This document shows, in pieces, positions 4,835 through 10,737 of a stretch of DNA of 10,737 bases. Under the pieces are notes generated by a model, which saw only the letters and a list, made by a program, of their open reading frames with translations, was not told the origin of the DNA and made no database searches. How positions within the stretch are numbered: position 1 is the first letter of the stretch; the number at the start of each line of letters is the position of its first letter. The translations under genes were made by a program, and so were the position numbers. The stretch is from Oscillospiraceae bacterium (GTDB lineage Bacteria > Bacillota > Clostridia > Oscillospirales > Ruminococcaceae), in assembly GCA_031260615.1 (NCBI GenBank), contig JAISLG010000151.1, positions 1 to 10,737 of the forward strand, written 5' to 3'.

Positions 4835-7800
4835 TTGGCAAAAATTGAACGCAAAAAGTTGACTATGGACGGCAATAACGCCGCGGGTCACGTTTCTTAT
4901 GCTTTCACCGAGGTCGCCGCTATTTACCCGATAACTCCATCGTCTGTTATGGCGGAAGTTACCGATACTTGGGCGACCGCGGGGCGTAAAAATATCTTCG
5001 GTACGGAAGTCCGTGTCGTCGAAATGGAATCCGAGGGCGGCGCGGCTGGTGCAGTTCACGGGTCGCTTACGACTGGCGCGCTCACGACCACATATACGGC
5101 ATCGCAAGGACTCCTCCTTATGATTCCGAATATGTACAAGATTGCCGGGGAGTTGTTGCCGTCCGTTATCCACGTTTCGGCGCGCGCCCTCGCAAGCCAC
5201 GCATTGTCAATTTTCGGCGACCACTCCGACGTTTACGCGTGTCGGCAGACGGGTTACGCTATGCTCGCCGCGACAAATCCGCAGGAAGTTATGGACTTGG
5301 GTGCGGTTGCCCACCTCGCAACCCTCAAAGGACGTGTTCCAGTTCTCCACTTCTTCGACGGTTTCCGTACCTCCCACGAAATCCAGAAAATCGAAACTTG
5401 GGATTACGATACTCTCAAATCCCTCGTAGATGAGGATACCATAACCGCGTTCCGCGACCGCGCTCTTAACCCCGAAAAGCCCGTCCTCCGCGGTACTGCT
5501 CAAAACCCCGATATTTTCTTCCAAGCGCGTGAGGCAAGTAACTCGTATTACGACAAATTTCCGTGCATTGTCCAAAAGGAAATGGACAAGGTTAATGACC
5601 TCCTCGGTACAAATTATAAATTGTTCAACTACTACGGCGCACCCGATGCCGACCACATTATTGTCGCTATGGGCAGTGCCTCCGACACTATTGAGGAGGC
5701 TATCGATTACTTGAACGCTAAGGGCGGCAAATTCGGGCTTGTTAAAGTGCGCCTTTATCGTCCGTTTGCAACAAAAGCGTTCGTTGAGGCAATCCCCGCG
5801 TCTGTAAAGCAGATTACCGTGCTCGACCGCACAAAAGAACCTGGGTCAATCGGTACTCCGCTGTACCTCGATGTTATCGCCGCGCTTAAACAAGAGGGCA
5901 AATTCGCCGATGTACCCGTTTTCGCAGGGCGTTACGGGCTCGGCTCGAAAGACTTCAACCCCTCCGATGTCAAAGCGGTTTTCGACAATAAAACAAAAAA
6001 AGAATTCACTGTCGGTATTACCGATGACGTCACCAACCTCTCCCTCGAAGTAAAAGAAAAACTCAATACCATTCCCGAAGGGACTACTTCGTGCAAATTC
6101 TGGGGGCTTGGTTCGGACGGCACTGTCGGTGCAAACAAGAATAGTATCAAAATTATCGGCGACCACACCGACAAATACGCGCAAGCATACTTCGCATACG
6201 ACAGCAAAAAATCGGGCGGTATCACCGTTTCCCACTTGCGGTTCGGGAACTCCCCGATTAAATCCACATACTTTATCACACAGGCGGACTTCGTTGCGTG
6301 CCACAATCAGTCATATATCGACAAATATTCAATGGTCGAGGAAGTAAAACCCGGCGGAACTTTCCTATTTAATACTGAGTGGAAACCCGAGGAATTGTCG
6401 GAACGCCTCCCCGCAAGCGTAAAACGCTATATTGCGAAAAATGACATTAAATTCTATATTATCAACGCAATCGACATCGCAGCCGAAATCGGGCTTGGCA
6501 ATCGCACAAATACCGTGTTGCAGTCCGCATTCTTCAAAATTGCAAACATTATCCCCGAAAACGACGCTGTCGACTATATGAAACAGGCGGCAAAAAAATC
6601 GTTCGCGAAAAAGGGCGATGCAGTCCTCAATATGAACTACGCCGCAATCGACAAGGGCGCGGGCGCAATCATAAAAATTGACGTTCCCGCCGATTGGGCG
6701 AACGCAACGGGTGAACTCGACCACGGCAAGGCAACGGGCAACCGCAAGGAACTCGTTGACTTCGTGAACAATATTCTTATCCCCGTGAACGCGCAAAAAG
6801 GCGATACCCTCCCCGTTTCTACGTTCTCGGGTATGGCGGACGGCACATTCCCGCAAGGCTCGGCGGCGTACGAAAAACGCGGCACATCGGTACGCGTTCC
6901 GTCGTGGATTCCCGAAAATTGTATTCAGTGTAACCAGTGTTCGCTCGTGTGTCCGCACGCTGTTCTCCGCCCGTCTATCCTCTCCGAGGAAGAGGCGAAA
7001 AATGCTCCTGAAGCGCTGAAATCCAAGGACGCGCTCCAACTCGCAGGAAAAAAATACACTATCGGCGTGAGCGTTCTCGACTGCTACGCGTGCGATGCTT
7101 GTATCAATGTCTGCCCCGCGAAACAAAAGGCACTCGCATACAAGCCGCTTGATGACGAGCGCGCACAACAAGAGGCTTTTGCGTACACCCAGTCGCTTGC
7201 TGAAAAGGCGGAAGTTGCCGAGAAATTCAAGGATACAACCGTCAAGGGTTCGCAGTTCAAACAGCCGTTGCTCGAATTCTCGGGCGCGTGTGCCGGTTGC
7301 GGCGAAACCCCTTACGCGAAACTCGTTACGCAACTGTTCGGCGACAGAATGTATATCGCGAACGCTACGGGTTGCTCGTCCATTTGGGGAGGTTCCGCTC
7401 CGTCAACTCCGTACACCGTTAATAAGGAAGGGCGCGGTCCGGCGTGGGCTAACTCGCTGTTCGAGGATAACGCCGAATTTGGCTATGGTATGTTCCTCGG
7501 TCAGGATACGCTCCGTAATCGTGCGCAATCTGTCCTCCGCGAAGTGGAAAAAATTGCCGACAAGGAAGATGCCAAAGCGGCGATTAAAGAATATTTTGAC
7601 ACAGTTGACGACGGCAAGGCGAATAATGAGGCAGTCAAGAAACTGCTTGCAATAATCGAGAGTCACCCCGAAAATCAATCCCCTCAAAAACAGGAACTCC
7701 TCAAACTCAAAAAATATCTCGGGAAAAAATCGAACTGGGTATTTGGCGGCGACGGTTGGGCATATGACATTGGTTACGGCGGACTCGACCACGTTCTCGC

Positions 7801-8389
7801 GAGCGGCCGCAATGTAAATGTCCTCGTTTTCGACACCGAAGTGTATTCCAATACGGGCGGACAGTCCTCGAAATCCACACCTGTCGGCGCAATCGCGCAA
7901 TTCGCGGCTGCCGGCAAAGATGTGAAGAAGAAGGACCTCGCGGGCATTGCGATGAAGTACGGGTATGTGTATGTCGCGCAGATTGCTATGGGCGCGGATA
8001 TGAACCAGACTATAAAGGCATTGTCCGAGGCGGAGGCGTATGACGGCCCGTCACTCGTAATCGCATACGCGCCTTGCATTAACCACGGGATTAAGGGTGG
8101 TTTGGGAATCGCGCAACAGGTTGAAAAAGAGGCGGTTCAGTCGGGTTACTGGCATTTGTTCCGTTTCAACCCCGCACTCGAATTGAAGGGCGAAAATCCG
8201 TTCTCGCTCGACAGCAAAGAGCCGACAGGCGATTACAAGGCGTTCATCACACGCGAGGTGCGGTACAACTCCTTACAACGCGCAAACCCCGAGCGCGCGG
8301 AGAAGTTGTTCGACAAGGCGGTTGTGGACTCGAAGAAGAAGTATGTTCAACTGAAAGGTCTTGTGGATTACTACAAACCGGCTGAGTAA
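4835..8389 (+). CDS. nifJ: Pyruvate:ferredoxin (flavodoxin) oxidoreductase
   Basis: This 1184-residue single-chain PFOR has the normal family length. In the cytoplasm it oxidises pyruvate with CoA to acetyl-CoA and CO2 and reduces ferredoxin, feeding fermentation and hydrogenases. Domains in order: the N-terminal domain with YPITPSS at residues 31-37 (Thr34 corresponds to the pyruvate-contacting Thr); the domain with HVSARALASHALSIFGDHSD; the gamma/CoA domain; and two 4Fe-4S ferredoxin motifs, with Cys696, 699, 702 and 706, and Cys750, 753, 756 and 760. The C-terminal thiamine-diphosphate domain has GDGWAYDIG (from about Gly972) and NTGGQ. The third cluster is coordinated by Cys819, Cys822, Cys847 and Cys1081. 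All expected ligands are present, so the enzyme should be active. Start: TTG at 4835 with GGAGG at 4822-4826 eight bases upstream; the resulting MAKIERKKLTMDGN is the usual N-terminus. The gene is flanked by terminators on both sides and so is monocistronic. Confidence 0.98.
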   Translation: MAKIERKKLTMDGNNAAGHVSYAFTEVAAIYPITPSSVMAEVTDTWATAGRKNIFGTEVRVVEMESEGGAAGAVHGSLTTGALTTTYTASQGLLLMIPNMYKIAGELLPSVIHVSARALASHALSIFGDHSDVYACRQTGYAMLAATNPQEVMDLGAVAHLATLKGRVPVLHFFDGFRTSHEIQKIETWDYDTLKSLVDEDTITAFRDRALNPEKPVLRGTAQNPDIFFQAREASNSYYDKFPCIVQKEMDKVNDLLGTNYKLFNYYGAPDADHIIVAMGSASDTIEEAIDYLNAKGGKFGLVKVRLYRPFATKAFVEAIPASVKQITVLDRTKEPGSIGTPLYLDVIAALKQEGKFADVPVFAGRYGLGSKDFNPSDVKAVFDNKTKKEFTVGITDDVTNLSLEVKEKLNTIPEGTTSCKFWGLGSDGTVGANKNSIKIIGDHTDKYAQAYFAYDSKKSGGITVSHLRFGNSPIKSTYFITQADFVACHNQSYIDKYSMVEEVKPGGTFLFNTEWKPEELSERLPASVKRYIAKNDIKFYIINAIDIAAEIGLGNRTNTVLQSAFFKIANIIPENDAVDYMKQAAKKSFAKKGDAVLNMNYAAIDKGAGAIIKIDVPADWANATGELDHGKATGNRKELVDFVNNILIPVNAQKGDTLPVSTFSGMADGTFPQGSAAYEKRGTSVRVPSWIPENCIQCNQCSLVCPHAVLRPSILSEEEAKNAPEALKSKDALQLAGKKYTIGVSVLDCYACDACINVCPAKQKALAYKPLDDERAQQEAFAYTQSLAEKAEVAEKFKDTTVKGSQFKQPLLEFSGACAGCGETPYAKLVTQLFGDRMYIANATGCSSIWGGSAPSTPYTVNKEGRGPAWANSLFEDNAEFGYGMFLGQDTLRNRAQSVLREVEKIADKEDAKAAIKEYFDTVDDGKANNEAVKKLLAIIESHPENQSPQKQELLKLKKYLGKKSNWVFGGDGWAYDIGYGGLDHVLASGRNVNVLVFDTEVYSNTGGQSSKSTPVGAIAQFAAAGKDVKKKDLAGIAMKYGYVYVAQIAMGADMNQTIKALSEAEAYDGPSLVIAYAPCINHGIKGGLGIAQQVEKEAVQSGYWHLFRFNPALELKGENPFSLDSKEPTGDYKAFITREVRYNSLQRANPERAEKLFDKAVVDSKKKYVQLKGLVDYYKPAE

Positions 8390-8422
8390 GACACAGACAC
8401 AAGGCAATTCAAGGCAACTAAC

Positions 8423-8461
8423 AACAAACAATCCCCGATATTATATCGGGGATTGTTTGTT
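8423..8461. terminator. Bidirectional terminator between convergent PFOR and recX
   Basis: An 18-bp perfect stem (8423-8440 with 8444-8461) encloses a 3-nt loop. Its core is ATCCCCGATA/TATCGGGGAT, and the outer part is AACAAACA/TGTTTGTT. T-rich sequence follows on both strands (TTGTTTGTTTT on plus, TTGTTTGTTGTT on minus). It lies 33 nt after the PFOR stop and 13 nt after the recX stop, so it can serve both. Confidence 0.85.
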
Positions 8462-8474
8462 TTGGTGACGTTCC

Positions 8475-8936
8475 CTATTCGGTGTCCTCCTCAATCTCTT
8501 TCTGCGCCTTTGTTATCTCCGAGTATCGGTACCCCTTCCGTGACAGCGCGGCGATTGCCTTCTCGGATATCTTGTTTTGGTATTTGTGTAATAATAGCCA
8601 TTTTATGTTTTCAAGTACCTCGTCGTCTGTGTATTTATCGGCTGTTACCGCAATTAAGTCGGTTGGGATACCCCGTTCCGACATTTTGCGGCGCACGTCA
8701 AATAATGATAAACGGCGGTTGTAAAACAGGTAGTCCCCGTAATTCTCCGCATACCGTTCGTCATTGATGTATCCCTTGCCCACCGCGTATGCGATTGCCT
8801 CGTCCGCAATATCCTCGGAAAACTCGGCGGCTATCAGTTTTTCGCGCAGTGCGCCCGATGAGTAGTCCCGTTTCGACAGCAAGTAGTTTAACTTCCGTTT
8901 CGCGGCGGTCAGTTGTTCAGTGTATTCTGTTTCCAT
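8475..8936 (-). CDS. recX: RecX family regulatory protein
   Basis: This 153-residue protein is of typical RecX length and composition. RecX binds RecA-DNA filaments and limits recombinase activity during recombination and the SOS response. Family features seen: an all-helical make-up; an N-terminal repeat with LNYLLSKRDYSSGALREKL (about residues 17-35); a second block FSEDIADEAIAYAVGKGYINDERYAENY (about 39-66), whose GYINDERYA phrase is the hallmark of the family; and RRKMSERGIPTDLI (about 81-94) in the following repeat. Start: ATG at 8936-8934. The ribosome binding site is weak (GGGA, about four bases upstream). recA is not in the window. The gene follows the large surface protein on the same strand, with a terminator hairpin ending only 12 nt before its start, so its own promoter is not obvious. 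It converges on PFOR. Confidence 0.93.
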   Translation of the reverse strand: METEYTEQLTAAKRKLNYLLSKRDYSSGALREKLIAAEFSEDIADEAIAYAVGKGYINDERYAENYGDYLFYNRRLSLFDVRRKMSERGIPTDLIAVTADKYTDDEVLENIKWLLLHKYQNKISEKAIAALSRKGYRYSEITKAQKEIEEDTE

Positions 8937-8948
8937 ATATTCCCATAT

Positions 8949-8979
8949 AAAAAATGGAGGGCATTGCCCCCCATTTTTT
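8949..8979 (-). terminator. Intrinsic terminator after the large surface protein
   Basis: Read on the minus strand, AAAAAATGGGGGGC (8979-8966) pairs with GCCCTCCATTTTTT (8962-8949) around a 3-nt loop. The single non-Watson-Crick pair is a G-U wobble on this strand and would be A-C on the other, so the structure is best for minus-strand RNA. The T6 tract is part of the right arm. It starts 10 nt after the stop at 8989. Confidence 0.85.
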
Positions 8980-8988
8980 CAGTTTATT

Positions 8989-10737
8989 TTATTTGCGGCG
9001 GCGTTTGGTTTGCTTGCGGATAATAAGAGACGTTCCCATAAATACGACCGATACGCCGAGGGTGATGAGGAGGAATGTGCCGTCAAAGAAACCTGTGTTC
9101 GGGTTCGTGGACGGGGTGTCCTTGCCTGCTTTCGGAGTGTTGTTCGCCGATGCGCCCGCTGAACCGCTGTTCTTGTTGGTATTTGTGTTATTGTTCGTGT
9201 TGTTGTTTGTATTATTGTTGTTGTTGTCGATGTCGATATTGATGTTGATGCTCGGGGTAGTCGCCGGCGGAGCAGTGTTAAGCGGCGGTGTCGTAGCAAC
9301 GGGCGGTGTGGTATTTGTAGTATCTGTCGGTTGCGTGGATACCGTGTAATCCGATGTCGTCGGCGCGTAACTGTATGTTGTTTCAGCCGTGCCCGTGTTT
9401 GTGGTCGTAGCAATAGACTGTGTTGTCGGATACGTCCACGACGGGTAAGTGAAATCGGGATAGGAGAAATCGGGATAGGAGAAGTCGGGATAGGTGAAGT
9501 CGGGATACGTCCACGGCGTTGTTTCAGGTGTAATCGAAGTCGCAGTCGACGCGGTTGTTTCCGTTGCAACAGTAGTGGGTTGTGTCGGACCAATCGGCGG
9601 TGTAGTTGGCTGTGTCGGACCAATCGGCGTAGTGTCGGACGTTGTGACAGTCGGCGATGCAGTAGTCGACGTGGTAGTGACAGCGGTTTCCGTGGTAGTT
9701 GTCGGGATATTTGTAGACGGTGCCGTATCCGTGTCGGTAGACGCGGTGCTTACGGGTGGTTCGGTAGACACGGAGCTTACGGGTGGTTCACTCAACGATG
9801 CCGTACCCGTGTCGGAAAGCGTGGTTACTGGCGGTTCGGGCGGCAACGGTGCGCCTTTCACGGAATATATCGGCAACAACTCCGACAGAGTGTAACTGCT
9901 TGCGTGGGAGAATGTGAACGCAACCGAGCCATTCGGGTTCACTTGCGGAACTCCGTACCGCGCAATACGCCCTGTATCGTCAACATATCCGACAACCAAG
10001 CCGTTTTCGTAATTGTTAAATCCGAGTTTTTCGATAAGGAATTGCTCGATGATAATTTGGTATTCAAGTCCGTAATTCCCGTGCGTGTTCGGGCGGAAGT
10101 GAACTGTGTCGGTTACGGCGGTTAGTTGTTCATTTTTTCCCTCAACAATCACATCTTCGGGGTAGTAGAGGAAAGCGTCAATATATGCGTCAAAGTCGGT
10201 TGTGCGCGACAAGCCGGCGGCATCAATACGGACTGTATAACCGTAACTGAATACAAATTCGGCGTATCCGCCCGTTTCGACAATCTCCTTGATTTGCGCG
10301 GCGGTAAGCCTTGCATCGGAGGGTTGTTCCACATAAATCGTGTATTGTGCAGGGGAGTTCGCGCTTGCGGGGTAGGTGTAAACAATCGTTGCGGGGGAGG
10401 CTTCGCTCGGGTTGTAGGTTGCACTTCCGCGATAACGGCGGATAAAATAATACTCGGTGAAGTCGTCCAAACCGCCGAATAGCGGATTAAGCACCCACTC
10501 GCCGTAAACAACTTCGCCTTCGTCGTTCAGCGTACCGATTGCGTATTCCATAAGCGAGTCGTACGCAATGCGGATAAAGTCGACAGATATGCGGTCAGGT
10601 ATAGGTTTGGTCGGTGCGGGGTTGTCGCCCTTTATAATGGTAATCGGGTTGCTTGTGAGCGAACCTTGGTAATCAATGAACGGGTAAGGTTTCGCGGATT
10701 TCACGGTAACGGAGATACGTTTCCCGATTGTTTCGGG
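8989..10737 (-). CDS. Large modular cell-wall-anchored surface protein, C-terminal 582 residues (N-terminus off the right edge)
   Basis: The reading frame is open at 10737, so the start lies beyond the window; an internal GTG at 10704 is not a credible start. The visible part begins in an Ig-like/MBG-type repeat (RISVTVKSAKPYPFIDYQGS) and continues with about 280 residues of beta-rich sequence. That region includes NPSEASPATIVYTYP and a closing FTFSHASSYTLSE typical of clostridial surface Ig-like domains. A Thr/Ser/Pro-rich stalk of about 200 residues follows. It contains repeated PPVS(S/T) units, two IGPTQPTT units and a run of YPDFS/T pentapeptides. Then come an Asn-rich tract (IDIDNNNNNTNNN), the sorting signal NPNTG (9105-9091), a hydrophobic segment and the basic tail KQTKRRRK. 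The protein is exported and, by inference, covalently attached to the wall by a sortase. Its ligand is unknown; adhesin-like or structural roles are plausible. A terminator follows. Confidence 0.85.
   Translation of the reverse strand, partial: PETIGKRISVTVKSAKPYPFIDYQGSLTSNPITIIKGDNPAPTKPIPDRISVDFIRIAYDSLMEYAIGTLNDEGEVVYGEWVLNPLFGGLDDFTEYYFIRRYRGSATYNPSEASPATIVYTYPASANSPAQYTIYVEQPSDARLTAAQIKEIVETGGYAEFVFSYGYTVRIDAAGLSRTTDFDAYIDAFLYYPEDVIVEGKNEQLTAVTDTVHFRPNTHGNYGLEYQIIIEQFLIEKLGFNNYENGLVVGYVDDTGRIARYGVPQVNPNGSVAFTFSHASSYTLSELLPIYSVKGAPLPPEPPVTTLSDTGTASLSEPPVSSVSTEPPVSTASTDTDTAPSTNIPTTTTETAVTTTSTTASPTVTTSDTTPIGPTQPTTPPIGPTQPTTVATETTASTATSITPETTPWTYPDFTYPDFSYPDFSYPDFTYPSWTYPTTQSIATTTNTGTAETTYSYAPTTSDYTVSTQPTDTTNTTPPVATTPPLNTAPPATTPSININIDIDNNNNNTNNNTNNNTNTNKNSGSAGASANNTPKAGKDTPSTNPNTGFFDGTFLLITLGVSVVFMGTSLIIRKQTKRRRK
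9165..9232 (-). repeat. Asn-codon trinucleotide-rich tract in the surface-protein stalk
   Basis: The plus strand is an imperfect run of GTT/ATT/GTG triplets here, which reads as AAC/AAT on the coding strand (NNNNNTNNNTNNNTNTN). It lies between the Thr/Pro stalk and the sorting signal. Such tracts are slippage-prone, and stalk length may vary in 3-nt steps without breaking the frame. Confidence 0.7.
9426..9514 (-). repeat. 15-bp tandem repeats encoding YPDF(S/T)
   Basis: Near-identical 15-nt units start at 9455, 9470, 9485 and 9500 on the plus strand (TCGGGATAGGAGAAA and variants), with two more diverged units at 9426-9454. On the coding strand they give Tyr-Pro-Asp-Phe-Ser/Thr repeats, closed at one end by YPSWTYP. 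The period is a multiple of three, so copy-number changes keep the frame. Confidence 0.85.
9581..9629 (-). repeat. 30-bp-period direct repeat encoding IGPTQPTT
   Basis: TGTGTCGGACCAATCGGCG occurs exactly at 9581-9599 and again at 9611-9629, a period of 30 nt. It encodes two copies of PIGPTQPTT in the Thr/Pro-rich stalk. Confidence 0.85.

Noticed and set aside
6365..7333. Long open frame of 322 codons on the minus strand, antisense to PFOR
   Set aside because: Its Arg/Cys/Phe-rich composition is what a GC-biased third codon position produces opposite a real gene. It has no ribosome binding site and no family resemblance, while PFOR on the plus strand is intact and fully conserved.
8979..9623. 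Arg/His/Leu-rich open frame (214 codons) on the minus strand
   Set aside because: It is a frame-shifted reading of the Thr/Pro/Asn-repeat stalk of the surface protein. The repetitive composition keeps other frames open.
9426..9629. CRISPR-like array of short repeats
   Set aside because: The units are contiguous 15- and 30-nt multiples of three with no unique spacers, and they encode a repeated peptide inside a continuous reading frame.
9331..10125. Arg/Cys/Gly-rich open frame on the plus strand opposite the surface protein
   Set aside because: It has low-complexity composition, no start signals and no promoter, and it lies over a convincing minus-strand gene.

Overview
The window looks like chromosomal DNA from an anaerobic, Gram-positive, low-to-mid GC Clostridia member, most plausibly an Oscillospirales/Ruminococcaceae-type gut or rumen bacterium. 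The basis is a complete pyruvate:ferredoxin oxidoreductase, a type I dockerin (the cellulosome adaptor module), two proteins with C-terminal sortase-type sorting signals, a BspA-type leucine-rich-repeat surface protein, Gram-positive Shine-Dalgarno sites and three well-supported TTG start codons. The genus cannot be fixed from the sequence alone. No rRNA, tRNA, IS element, phage gene or CRISPR array is visible.

Layout, left to right. (1) Positions 1-523, minus strand: the N-terminal part of a secreted LRR_5/BspA-like protein that runs off the left edge. (2) Positions 524-801: a divergent intergenic region with a minus-strand promoter (618-646), a hairpin in the minus-strand leader (551-579) and a perfect-consensus plus-strand promoter (705-733). 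(3) Positions 802-2783: a two-gene, translationally coupled unit made of an EpsG-like polytopic membrane protein and a membrane protein of unknown function. (4) Positions 2784-3043: a strong promoter followed by a leader of about 165 nt with several inverted repeats. (5) Positions 3044-4696: a second two-gene unit made of a small secreted dockerin protein without a recognisable enzyme domain and a cell-wall-anchored protein with a beta-rich N-terminal region, an Ala-Pro-Thr linker and a coiled coil. It ends at a strong intrinsic terminator. (6) Positions 4756-8389: PFOR as a single-gene unit with its own promoter and a palindrome over the -35 region. (7) A bidirectional terminator at 8423-8461. 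(8) Positions 8475-8936, minus strand: recX. (9) Positions 8989-10737, minus strand: the C-terminal 582 residues of a large, modular, sortase-anchored surface protein. A terminator hairpin separates it from recX.

Taken together, most of the window encodes the cell surface: a polysaccharide-polymerase-like protein, an LRR surface protein, a dockerin/anchored-protein pair and a large Thr/Pro-rich wall protein. The two conserved housekeeping genes are nifJ-type PFOR and recX. The most unusual unit is the dockerin/anchored-protein pair at 2845-4747. It has its own strong promoter, a structured leader, a terminator and codon choice that looks different from its neighbours. I infer that it makes an abundant surface complex, but its function cannot be read from the sequence.
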